A stretch of DNA of 64,000 bases from Triatoma infestans (Eukaryota; Arthropoda; Insecta; Hemiptera; Reduviidae), in contig JAAEAF010006124.1 in NCBI GenBank assembly GCA_011037195.1, positions 19,852-83,851 of the forward strand, written 5' to 3'. The notes beneath the pieces were generated by a model. The model had not been told where the DNA came from, did no database searches, and saw only the letters and a list, made by a program, of their open reading frames with translations. Below, piece by piece: positions 12,930-25,400 of the stretch (positions within the stretch are counted from its first letter, which is position 1; each line of letters begins with the position of its first letter). The translations under genes were made by a program, and so were the position numbers.

Positions 12930-13330
12930 ACTCTGGTAGGCCCTCCCAGGACTGAGGCAGGCAAAGATCTACTTGGGAAATTATAACCCAGGGAGGTCGG
13001 AAGTTTGCATCTGCCTCAGTAAGAATAAGTTCCGCATTCTTACGGGTTTTCTCACGGGCCATTGTTAGCTTAGATGAGACTGACAAAGCTGGGTTTGGAG
13101 CATGACGTGGGGAGATGGAGAAATCTCGAATACATCTTCTAACGGACTGCGATGCTCCCATTCGGAGAAGATTCAAGAACCTGCATAGCTACCAGGAAGA
13201 GGGGAACATGCCTCTCTAGTGCTCTCCAGGGTATTAAGATTACTTAGGAATTTTAACCTGATGGGAGTGCTGTAGGCGAGAGGCTCGCCCATAGCACCTG
13301 AAAGGGTGCTGCATGCTAGCCTTTTTTTGT
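12930..13330 (+). pseudogene. R1/I-like non-LTR element, C-terminal remnant
   Basis: Seen: in shifting frames, KFRILTGFLTGHC then, downstream, ILLTDCDAPIRRRFKN. This follows the pattern of the larger element at 51.5 kb (ISLITGLFTGHGRFRKHL … CRLCQEEEETASHLLFDC). It is followed by a GC-richer 3' UTR-like block to about 13330. A fossil, located between exons 1 and 3 of OR-A1, where exon 2 should be. Confidence 0.65.
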
Positions 13331-13824
13331 TTAAGGCCCACTTACATACACACTCGAGAGTAAGAAATTTGCATAAACACTGTAGTTGTCCGTATTTAAT
13401 TGATTGTATTATAATAAAATATCACATTATTCATTTTATTTCACTTACTTCGGATTCAGAGTATTCAATAAAATCTTAAAAATCATATAATTTCAAGAGA
13501 TTAACTTATCAATTGAATAGTGTATGAACGCATTTATTAGACAGAAACGTTAGAAATCTCACTTTATAGATTTATGTTACGTCTATAAATCTGTTACTAA
13601 TTAAAAATGAATTTCTAATTATCCAAACTGGATCATCTAATTTAGGGCTTCTCAGATGGGCCCTGAGATATCGATCTTGGGGTCGCGAACAAACGAGATA
13701 TAATAAAATTATATTTATAGACTTCATGATTTTATTAGTTTTTGTTATGTAAAAAAATAACGATGGACTTGGCAATAATTAGTTTTCTTTACCCGAATGC
13801 TAATTTAATTAATGCTCTAACTTA

Positions 13825-14265
13825 ATGTTACCCTTGTATGCGCGCATTCTCCCTGCATTGACATATGGATGTCAGACATGGTCACCCGCGAAAGCACAGG
13901 AAAGAAAAATAGAAGTTTGGCAAAGGAGCATTGAACAAAGTATGCTGAATGTGAAAAGAAGTGATAGAATCAGAAATGAGACTATTAGAGCAGCAACTTC
14001 AGTGAGGGATGCAGCGGGATTTGCCAAAAAGTTAAAGTGGGAATGGGCTGATCACTTAGCTAGGCCAAAATTTTAACAGAATGGACACCTTTACGTAGGA
14101 AGCGGAACAAGAGCAGATAATTAAAGAGGTGGTCAGATGGAATCAAGATGGAAGAAGGAGTCAATTGGATAAGAAAAGCTCAGGACAGGAAATATTGGAC
14201 CAGAAAAAGTGAGCAGATGGAAGCGAGGGCATTGTATCCCCAGTTACAAGATACCGTTGGTCACT
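13825..14265 (+). pseudogene. RTE-clade reverse transcriptase, C-terminal remnant
   Basis: Seen: LPALTYGCQTWSPAKAQERK, then IEQSMLNVKRSDRIRNETIR and AKKLKWEWADHLAR, then in another frame RRWSDGIKMEEGVNWIRKAQ and ALYPQLQDTVGH-stop. Known: 'LTYG.ETW', 'DRIRNE.IR' and 'KW.WAGHVAR' are hallmarks of the thumb and C-terminal part of RTE/BovB-type proteins. Frameshift near 14076. With the neighbouring R1-like remnant it occupies the position of the missing exon 2 of OR-A1. Confidence 0.8.
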
Positions 14266-14697
14266 GAATATGACTATAACTCCCTACAGGGAAGGCCTAC
14301 ATATTTTGCGTATGCGATCTAGAAGAAGTGGAAGAAAAGAAGATGAAAAAAGAAAACCTTTTGTGTTTGTGAATAGTGATTTTCATTATAATCAATATTT
14401 TTGTCGTTATTTTAGTAGTTAAAAATCAGTATTTACTAATTATCAGTAAATACCAAGATTTTAGTATGATGCTTTGCAGCTCTGCGGAATCAACCACCAC
14501 AACAAAATAAATATGGTAAACATTAGTTTGATTACCGGCAAGCAGTAGTGAGACAGAGCACCTGAAACTACAATTATTGCCTTCATTATATAAAAAAGAG
14601 ATTTCCATGTATGATCATATGTAAGGCCACCATATAAGAAGAGCTTGTAAGTTAGGCGAATAAGGTCTTCTTCATTTGGCAAAGTAAACAGCTTCAT

Positions 14698-17649
14698 TTC
14701 AACGTTTAAACAGCAACTATAACTATAAGCAAAATAATCAATAACTTAAATTTTAAATGATAACAATTCAGTCTTAAAGATTTTTATATCAAATCATATA
14801 AATTAACAATTTTTAGTGGCTGCCATGCTTTTTTATACTTCCAGTGTAAATAAAAGAGGTGATAGATCAGGTACAATGGAGGTTAAAAGGAATTTGATCA
14901 CTTCCTCCATCTACGATTCATAATGTATGAATTACTTAAATATATGCCATACCTTTCAAAACTGAGTTTTGCTCTGTCCTGTTGAATCCAGGATCACAGA
15001 AGGAACAGTTTTTCCTGTAAAAAGAGAAGATTCCCCTGTTATTATTATATACCCTCTAATATAAACTGTTCCCAACAAATTGGTCGGTTTAATATTTCCC
15101 CACTAAACTTTACCGTTTTGTGAAAATAACAATAATTTGAATTTAGGGTGTTATTGAAACATTCTTTCTTGTAATCTCTACTACTGCCTGATCAGTGAAT
15201 CGCAAACATTCTACAAAGTTTAAGTCGATGTTCAGTGAGGTAACTACGGAACTGTTTCCGCAATTAGTAATTTTTTATATCAATGCTTGAATATTTTGGA
15301 GTATTTAAACCAAAATAATGTCGGATAACATTATTCGCTTAGCAACTGTAAGATTAGAAATTCTTGGTACTCTAGCTAACAATACTGCCTTTTGATCAAT
15401 GTCATTTCGAACTAGGTCTGGTACAGCTTTAAGAAACGGCGGGGATTCTCTCAATATACTTCGCGTTCTGGTATTCTGTCATTAGTGAACTCTTCTGTTA
15501 TTCTGTAATGATGTCCGCCCTTTTATTTCCATTAAAAACCGTACACGTTTTGAAAATATATTTCTACTTTATTTTAATAATTGAGTAAATCTTATAAACA
15601 ATAAAAACAAAAGAAGGCTACAATAACGGATAATAATCAGTTGTTTTTTGCTCTATCAATTAGCATTATCAGCATCGCCCATTTTATTCAATAAATAATT
15701 TCATGTCTTTATATATGTATGTCCCATTTACGAATTCCATAATTTCTCAAATAATGTGTTTATCTGATTCATTATGCACATGTAATTAAATGGGTAGTCT
15801 GCTTCTTTACAGTTTCTTTATTAAGGAATTAAACATGACATATTAAGTTTAGTTATATGAATGATGGGTGTCTATTGCAAGTCATAACAATGTGTGGAAA
15901 ATCTTTCATTTCAGAAAATTTGTCTCAGTAGTTATTAGATAGCTCTATTAATTTTATGTAGAAATGACTTACACGTTCTCTTGTAGTTCGTAATTTGTCA
16001 AACCATGGATTCTTTCCAACGACTGGGATATGTTTTTTATAGAAACGTTTCTTGACAGAGTTAAGTACCTTTCTTCCCAATCTGTCAAAACTGTTTCTTT
16101 TGTGTTAGTAGGGTATAAAGAAGAGAGCTGGCGCAGTCACGTGACCGCTTGGGATACCTAGATTTCTGGTCTGTTACCGAGATTGCTTTGATGATTACGA
16201 AAAAATGTTACTTAATAATACATCAATGTTAAGACGGTGCGCTCAATTAGATCAACGGAGCATAATGTCTACTCTATTGAAATGAAGAAATTAAGTCTTT
16301 TCACACTAAAAGGGTTATCCTAAGGGATGGGATTAACACTCTGGCATGTGGGCATCGTGATGTAAGAGATAGTACCTCTCAATTGTGATCATAGTTTCTT
16401 CCTTGGAATAGTATTTGTCGAGGACAAACTGGTGGGTAATGGAGCCGTTAAACAATTGGCAATCAGATATTTACTTGGGTAAAGGTTTTTTAAAAATATT
16501 TAAATGGGGGCTATGAAACTACCTTGTTCCTTGTTAACTAATTAGTAGTTAGATAAACCAAATTTAAAGAAGGATTATATTAATTATTAGTTATTGACAA
16601 TTTTAGTAAAAATTATAACCAATTTATTAAAACTATTAATTCAGAAATGAATTTAATGTATTCGAATTAAAGCTATATTAATTTAAACTCCAATTATTTG
16701 TTAACTGGATTTTCATTAATATATTACATAGATATTGTTAGGAAAATACAAGTAATAGTAATTGGATCAAATTAATAATACAATACCACTCATTTTAACT
16801 GGCCGCATTGAAAATTCACATTTAATTGGATTGATTCCAAGAATGTTTATCCAATTATTTTGGCAGTAAGTTGAATTTTATTGTCTTATTATTATTCACA
16901 TTTTTCGTGAATTCATTTATTTTGTGTCTTACATATTCCTACATTCAAATTAATAATAGAATAATACCACTCTTTCTAACTAACATTTCTCATTTTTAAC
17001 TCATTTTACTTCAAATTTAATTAGATTAATTCTAAGTATTTTTCTCAATTATTTTGGCAATAAGTTTATCAAGATTCTTCATTTTCCCTAATCAATATAA
17101 AATTTTATTTATATTTTCTTTCTTACATCAAATCTAATTTCTATTTAAGAGCACAAGATTTATGGCGTATGGTTTACTATTTGTGTTATTCTTTACATTA
17201 CAATTTTACATTACCTAATAACATTGATATAAATCAATAGTTATCTCAACTCGCCACAAATCTCATGGCCTAGCCTCTATATTTCCAGATAATTTTGGTC
17301 TCCTCTAGCTGAAACAGACTTTTCAACCTTCATTTGACAGCCTGTCCCTGGGGGTCAGTAGATTCTGTAGATTCGCCTTTAGGCGTAATCGACTTTTATG
17401 TGGAGTAATCTGTGAATGGGTTTAAGAAACAAACTCATTCTGATTCTCATTCAAATGATGGAATACTGGACTGCCATTGCCAGTTTATGTATTTATAGCA
17501 TGTTCGCCACCCAAGGAGAGGCAATGTAACCACTTCTTAATTAGACATACTGATGAATTATGATATACAAACTAAAATGTAATTACATTTGTCACCGTTA
17601 CTTGGTAGATAGCATTATATTTTTTATATAGGTATGTAGGATTTTTGGG
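14698..17649. other. Intergenic between OR-A1 and the 3' end of OR-B, no gene recognised
   Basis: AT-rich sequence, stops in all frames. It includes the 5' flank of OR-A1. A 28-bp string near 14472-14505 resembles the outer edge of the palindromic hammerhead element found at 19.8 and 31.7 kb (GCTTTGCAGCTCTGCGGAATC), so a fragment of that family abuts exon 1 of OR-A1. Confidence 0.4.
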
Positions 17650-17810
17650 AGTTTTATCTTATTTCTTTAACTGTTTTGGCAGGGTTTACTAGGAAAGCTC
17701 TAATTCCTTTTTCTTCTTGATTGCCGGCTGCTATGGCGGCTCCTACACCTGCTTCTTCTTTAATTCATTCTTCAACTTTAATTATTGCGGGTGTTTAAAT
17801 ATTGGATTAA
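17650..17810 (+). pseudogene. Nuclear copy of mitochondrial nad5 (NUMT)
   Basis: Seen: read with the invertebrate mitochondrial code (TGA = Trp, AGG = Ser) the segment gives LTVLAGFTSKALIPF, then [18 protein letters not shown], then HSSTLIIAGV. Known: '[31 protein letters not shown]' is the strongly conserved core of NADH dehydrogenase subunit 5, the proton-pumping membrane subunit of complex I, and the TGA at the Trp position is diagnostic of mitochondrial origin. Stops on both sides (TAA before LTVL, TAA after AGV) show it is a fragment and dead. It is locally GC-richer than its surroundings. Confidence 0.85.
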
Positions 17811-19141
17811 TAGTGATTGTAATATAAATAGTTTTATATTTGATAACCATGTATATGCGTTTATATATATATGTATAATATTATGTATATAAACTCATGG
17901 ACAAAAATAAACAAACATTTTCCCCCCCAAAAAATTAAGATTTTATTTTATTTTTCGAATAAATTTATATCGAAGTTCAAAAGTAAACACAAGCATTACT
18001 AGTTTACTTTCATTCCTTTCTAATACTCTTGAGATAAAAATAAAATATATCAGCCGGAATTCGTCTTTATCCCTTCAAAAACCTTTTAAATTTTAAGTAC
18101 GTTTTAAAAATTTAATTAATTTTTCTTTGATGTTAAAATTCTGTTAATCAATTAAATTAAGTCTAAAAGAATGGATCTAAATCGAGAAGACCTCGTCCGG
18201 GCAGATGAACAAACCATGGTGGTTTATAGCGATTAAGGGTCAGTGGAAGTCCCGATCAAAATGAAAACAGTGGGCGACCCGATTGTATGATGGCTAGATT
18301 TAGCCGTTTCATAGGTCTTCCCAGAACTACGGAACCATCTAATGTCTTCCAAAGATTGCGACTAACTACAAACGGTCTGTGATGTACGGGTGAGCTCGAA
18401 ATCAGAAGAAGATTGCGCTTCGCATTAGTGCCTTATTACTGGAGAGGTATCGAGCAGTAGGACGACTTCTTGCAAGCATTCCTTTGGATAATTGATCAAT
18501 AGGAAATTATTCTTTTCAAGATGAACCCTGTTTCGTTCATACAAATCAGATAATCGGGACGTTTATGGAGAAACGTGCTCTCCATGTGTGAATTACAGCG
18601 TTTCCAAAGGCAATCAGTGGGGTGGAATCAACGTCCATGCCCAAAGTTCACAAATTTTATGCAAAAGCTGTTCTGCAGCTTCATATGTCGCACTCTAGGG
18701 AGAGAGAAGATTTAAGAGCATATTAGATTGAAGTTAATAAATATATATTTATTAAAATAATTAGAAAAAAAATATTTGTCAAGTTTTTATTAATAACAGA
18801 AATGTTACATAATATTTGATTTGTTTTAACTTTAAACACAAAAATAAAATTTACTAAGTTCTAAAAAGCAATAAATTCATTAATAAAACTAGAATAATGA
18901 ATAATAGTACCTAGTAATTTTTATTGCTGGGCGAAAGACAAATATGTATAGATTATAAACATATGATTTATAATTTTTGTAATAATTCCAAAATAACAAT
19001 AAGAGATTTGGCTATAGCAAACATTGAATACATAGAAATTAATAATTCACCGTTTAATGAATTGAAATTGCAGTGCTTCAACAGTGTGGCTACAGCTTCC
19101 CCTAATGTCGCAGCCGTCGCTTAGAGATATGTAAAAATCTG
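17811..19141. other. 3' flank of OR-B, no gene recognised
   Basis: AT-rich, with a moderately GC-richer stretch at about 18170-18700 that has no open frame or recognised family. TTTATT strings near 18917 could supply a polyadenylation signal for OR-B on the minus strand. Confidence 0.35.
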
Positions 19142-19373
19142 TTAGCGAAGTGCTTCAAGCATATTGAGGTATGAAAATGATGCTTGCAATAGCTAAAAAT
19201 AACAAAAATTCTTTTGTGAACCAAATCATACGACTTGTCTATCTGCCATTGTTGCAATTCTAATTGATAAAGTTTCTTTAATTTACATAATTAGCGTTTA
19301 GTTCGGCTTGCAATATATAATATATTATAAATATGATGGGAATTCTACTTGTTTCCCTGTTGGTGATGCACTC

Positions 19374-19413
<40 letters not shown>

Positions 19414-22400
19414 CCTATCTCTAGTCTGAAAACCTAAACAAAACATTTGGTATGCATAATTTTAGATTCATTTTACTTTAAGTGTGCTACTTTGTTGAAC
19501 TGATTGCGTTGCATGTACACTATAAATTAATACTGTATATTAAAACAATAAAAGTAAAAAGAAAGGTGACACAAAAAAATATTATCGGACTATTGTCACT
19601 CAGCTCGCTGCGTTGCTGACAGACAAAAACATTGTGAACTGATTTAATTTGGAGTGTTAACCACTATAGCAAAATTTTGTAATGGCATTTTAAGTGTAAG
19701 TCAAACTAACAGGATCCTTTTTCCCCCCTAAGATCGTCAATTTTTTCAGTACATTGTTTTTCAAATATAAGTGTACGTTTCAGATATATTTTCCGTGATA
19801 GCCTGCGTCTTTTTGTGGTCATGTTGTCCGTTTCTGGCGTTCGCCCATCAGGATGTTTTTCTTAAACAGTCTAATAACTAGACTTGCACAGAACAAATAC
19901 AATTGATACCATCAGTGCGTGCAAGTCTATGTATTATACTGTGTAACAAAAACATCCTGATGATGGGCGAACGCCCGAAACCGGCTGGTGACCACAAAAA
20001 GGAGCAGACTATCACGGAAAATATCTCTGATGCTTTCCAGCTCTGCAAAACCAACCACAATAAATAAGTAAGTTATAATTTGAGCAGTGTGCATTTTCCA
20101 TTTTTATAAAGAAATTTTTTGAGCACTTTTCGAACATTTAAAAAAAACCAAAACTCAAAAACCTATCTGAAAAGTCGCACGTCTTCTTTTGGAATTCTCT
20201 AGCAAAACTTTTGATTTAACCTTGGAATTTTCATAAGTGGTGGAAGCATAAAATGTATTGAAGTGACACATTTCAGGAAAGCTTTATACGTTGCTCATTC
20301 CCAGAATTACCCCCAAAAAAACAATGAAAAGGTAAACATTTATGTAATGTAGATAGTGTATTATTAAATAATAGATCGTAAGCAGAGTGTTACTCATTAT
20401 CAAAATGTATGAAATGAACAAAACAAGAAAAAAAAAAAATGAACATTAAAATTCAATGAATAATCCCGACGGGCAGATAAAAAAATTAACATTTTTTGTT
20501 TATATAGAAGAATGATATTACATTTTTAAAACGCAAACTTGAAACTCACTAATAAATTGGTATACAACCCAAAATTTTATATTACCTCTCTGAAACCGTG
20601 CATCGAGAATTCTTGTAATCCAGCTCCTGTTATAACTTGATCTTTTGTACAGCATGTTAACATATTAAGAAGTGATTTCTTAGTGGCTGTTGATTCATTA
20701 TACCAATTAACATCATAAATTGCAACTCTTATTTCTGACCACTGAAACATTAAAAGAAAAATATGAAAATGTAAATTTTATTAATAAAGTTTTATATTTA
20801 GAAGTGTAAATGGAATAAATGTTCATTTGTTGAGGAAACCACCACGAGAAAGTGCTGGCAACTCCTCCATGTTGCTGACATCAGCTTTAGGTTTTCTCAT
20901 TGCGCATCTTCAACGAGTACTTTCACCTTTGTCTCACGTGCAGCTGAAAGAAACTGACGAGTTCATCAATTTCGGAGCTTAAATAAGTCTGAAATCAATT
21001 ATCGAACAGTCAAAAAAACCAGCATCCGTTTAATTATGTAGTTCTCAATAATTAAACATATTTGAACAACTACATTCAGTTATTGTTATGAAATTTTTCT
21101 ATGTCTAATATTTATAACGACAACACATCCTGTTCTGGATTTAGTCTGGATGTAAACTTTGTTTCCTTTACCTTTAAAACTCAGGTTTTTTTCTTTTCAT
21201 GGAGATAAGTTGTTGAAATACTAATCAACAAATTAACAGCTAAAAATAAATTAACAGCAGTTTTGAATTAGTTTCTCACATAAATCAATCAAAATGTTGA
21301 ACGTTTGCTTTCTTTCATTGTACGTAGCTTTTATTTCAAAAATAATAGAAATCGCTATCAGTTGGTGTTTATTCTTTCAAGAGCATTTTTAATAATATAA
21401 AGCTTAAGAATATTCGAACACCTAAATTTGTATTTTTTCACAAATTATTTTTCACACTTTTATGAAATTAGGCCGAGTGCAGTAAAAGATAGCAAAAATC
21501 TTCCATTTTTATTTTGTAACTCTTGAGCCTTTCTTCGCCGAAGTTTAAATAGCTGAGATTGCTAACCAGTTGATGTAATTTTCTTAGTTTTGGGGGCCAT
21601 TCTTCCTACAGATAATCTCGACTGACTCATTTTTATCAGCCGGACGATATAGTCTAAATAATCGATTGGTCTCTTGGTCTGTACCGTTCCGATTTGATTT
21701 CCATCAAGATTCTCCAACTTACATAAAAATGTTGAATTTCCAAGCAATTCCTTATTGATACATCACTAGTTTTATCGCTAAGATTTCCATCCAATACGAC
21801 ATCAGCTCATCCAGCATATCGCACGATTCAACCTGATACTGAACTAGGGATAAATAGATGGACAATCAAATGAATGTAAAAGCACAGATGTTTCGCTTGT
21901 ACTTTTTCGATTCTTCCTCAAGTAAACGTAATTTCTTCTCTAATATTTTAGTATATATTTTGTATAAACCCGAGGACAGGCATAATGGTTGGCAATTTTT
22001 GACTCACATCCGTTACTTTTTTGTGTATGGGGACAATAGCTCAGCCTGGGAGGCCTCGTTACCTTCTTGGAACAATGATATAATCAGATACATTTCCCTT
22101 CTTAGATTAATTATTTAGAGACTGTGGCCCTAAGATGTTTACTGTAGATATCTTTATCTGTAGTGTATATAATATATTGTGTTTTTAATATACTGTACTC
22201 GAATATTATACCGACGAGGGCCCATGGTGTATTTAGCTGTGATAATCCGTGAGTTGGTGCTTCCCAGCTATTTGCATGTATCAGACACCACTTGCAGAAT
22301 ACTGCAAAAGTATAAAGCCTTAAATGCATCTTAATAATTCTTGCAAGAAACTACTGTAAAAACATTTTTCTAAATAATAATTATTCCAATTAATATAAGT

Positions 22401-25400
22401 ATCTGTAAACAAGTTTTTTAGAAACGTTGTATCAGTTCCCGCTTTGTGAAGCTCTTATACTTTTTGTACCTTAATGTTTTATTATGGGCCCCGTGGATCC
22501 CGCTTTGTGCAGCTCAGCCTAAAATCTATAAACAAATATAAAATATTTATATTCGAGTATGTGGGTGCGCCCACATTGCTGGATAACTTCTGGAATTGTA
22601 TACGTCTTAGCATGCCTATTTTTGTTGCTCGCTTCGGATTCTCATCCATTGCCAGAATAAGGCTATCAAGTTCGTATAGAGAATTGACTTCATATGTTTC
22701 TATCACACCACACTTGTTTGTTGATCAATTGACAGTCATTGACGATGGATGAGAATTCAAAATCGGTCAAGTACAACAAAAATAAGTATACTACAATGAT
22801 AGAATCCCAGATGAAATATGTGCCTTATATTTTGAAATTATGTATAATCTTCTGTAATATTTTAAATATACCTTGTCAGTCAGTTGTTGACCAGCCCAAC
22901 AGTACATTGCAATAATGGAGACCTCTGGTACAAGAAGGCTTATAAATTCGAGCATTAATGTTGGGGTACTCTCTGGATCCTAAAGTGTAGAAGAAAATAA
23001 TAATTGTGTATAAAATAAAGTATGTTTTAAATAAAATATTTATCAGAGTACTTACAGTAATCATATAAATGAGGGTACATATGATTATTCCAGAACATAA
23101 TGTTAGAAGAAATAAAAATTGGTTATATATATCCTGAAAGGTATTGAAACATCTGCAAAAATAACTTACTAATTTATAAATTCCTAATATTAGATAATAA
23201 TTATTTGTGAGAGCATTTTGAGATGGTCTTGAGTTCAAGATGTGTGTGCAATTGAAGGTTACCCCATTCTAAGAATACCTTCAGAGAGTTCAGAGTGCAA
23301 TACCAGCTGGCAAGAAAAAGCTTAAGGGTGGCAATATTCGGACCCGAATCTTTATGCAATAACATTAAGGAGGAGTGCGCTAATTCATATGCCTAGGAAA
23401 ACATATTTGCATTTAAGTGATGACTAGACTCACTATTATCACTAATATTTCTTGGAAGTTATGCGTTCAGTAAACTCTAATCTTTAGCTCAGACTTGATA
23501 AAATCATCCATCACAAAGTAGATGATCACTTCCTACCCGGTAAACTGATGGCAGGCAAGGCAGTTTACAAAAAAAAAATTCTCTCTCCTTTGTGAGTAAC
23601 TACTGTATTTCACAAAGTATAACTATTGTATTTCATCAGATCGTATCCTAGGAAGAGATTCTCGTTATACTGCTCCCAGTTTCTGAGAAATATTGAATAC
23701 TATTTCAATTGCCAGGCTCATTTATCCATCAAAACTGCAGAAGAAGGAAATTCCATTGTTCAAGGTTATCTTCACAAATTATTATCGCTGTATTCTGTTG
23801 AGGCTACAGAACGTATATAGAGCAGTTGATTTCAAAAGAATACCAGAAGCGGTAGAAATTTTCTGCTGACTACCATCACGCCAAGAGAGCTTCTTATCTT
23901 CTCAATAATTGCATTGCAATAGGTCACGGATTTGCAAGTTAAATCAAGTGTTGATTGCTTATGCGATTTTGCTGAGCGTTTAATAAATACAGTGAACTTT
24001 GTATTTACTAAATTTCTTCAATTTAAAAGATCTAAAATTCTTATATATATATTTATACTGAATGTTGTGTGGAGTGGGTGATAATGCTTGCTTGCGAAGT
24101 GGTACTTCTTTGACAATGAATAAAAGCATTCAGATGCCTACGTATCTTTACAGTGGAATCAACCGCCCTCTGTGTATGACAGTGAGGCAGAGCCGTTAAA
24201 CTTTGAGAATGGTGGTTGGAGTGCTTACGCGCAATTGAACCTCAACACACAACTTCGAGAAAGAAAACAATGGGTGAATGTTGGGTCTGTTAATCCTCTT
24301 GTCGCAATAAATATAATTACCTAATTAAAAGGTGATGCCTTTCAATGGCATATTTCAGCCTTGATTGGATGAATTTTTCTCTACTAATTATTTCTTTTGA
24401 AATTTCAGCTATTTCTAGTTGGGTATACTGAAAAGTTTCTTTTATATAGACAGATAGATGATCATATTGACAGCATAACTGTTTAGCCTGTGATACAAAT
24501 GAAGTCAAACAAGTGTACATTCCAAATGGTGAATTTATTGATACTATTAGTTGGAATGTACAAACAATAATGAATCTGCAAAATATAGAAAAATAGAAAT
24601 AAACGTTTGTCACGCTAAAACAATAAAGTTTTGTGAGTTAATTACAATAATAATAATAATAATAATAATATATCTTCATTATTGTAAATATAGATTTATA
24701 TTTACACAAACTGACCTGGGGGGAGAAGTTGCATTATTAAAATACATTTATTTACAAGCAAAATGATGGTTGGTTGTGGCAAAAAAAATTTCAACTTTAA
24801 AAAGTTAACTTTTTGACGTTTTGGATACCTTTAGTGTCCTTTTTCAGAAGTGGTAGACGAGATAAAGGCCCTCTTATTACAAACTATTTTATTTAGATTA
24901 ATTATTTAATTAATCAGAAGAAAAAAGAAAAAAAAAACAAATCATAGAATCCTCTTTCTATTTATAAAAAAAATTAATCCATAAATTAGCTTACCAACAA
25001 ACACTTGCAGCCCAATCCTCTTTAGAACAATTCAAACATAATCTAATTACAAGCATCGTCATTCAGTCGCGACCGTTAAATCATATGGGTCAGAATTCAA
25101 CAAATCTCGGGATTGTTGGTTAGACATCTCAAGTTTTCAATGACAGATAAGGCGCCACGTTTATTGCATACTACTGCAACAAGACTTTATAACCACTAGA
25201 ATGGTAGCCGGCCATATTTAGCGCATTCAAGGGCTTAGGAAGCAGGTGTGCCGTGAATCCTATGGGCCTTAAGAGGTAATAGTTTTTTGCACTTATTTGA
25301 TAGAAGGAAAGAAAACGGCAGTTTCTCTTCTTCATTTCCTATAAAAAGTATGTCTCTAAATCACAATACACCTTTTGGGCATCGTTATGAAGTTGGCTAC

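Larger units (their letters stand above)
4669..14697 (-). pseudogene. Odorant receptor OR-A1, disabled (7tm_6 family)
   Basis: Seen, in transcript order: exon 1 14536-14697 starting MKLFTLPNEEDLIRLTYK; exon 2 (the one that ends NSWPR in OR-B and OR-C) not found; exon 3 decayed, only the tail 12556-12632 (…IEQHHHLMK) readable; exon 4 12350-12446, 97 nt, intact; exon 5 12167-12274, 108 nt, but followed by TT instead of the GT donor; exon 6 11943-12098, 156 nt, with an in-frame TAA at codon 9 (12074-12072) where the paralogues have Tyr; exon 7 4669-4723, carrying about 4 extra bases before FNMLKAIR-stop. The lengths of exons 4, 5 and 6 match OR-B and OR-C exactly, so orthology of parts is secure. 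The intron before exon 7 holds a Tigger, a Jockey and a solo LTR; assigning the 4.7-kb exon to this gene is an inference from order and strand. Not expected to give a functional receptor. Confidence 0.75.
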
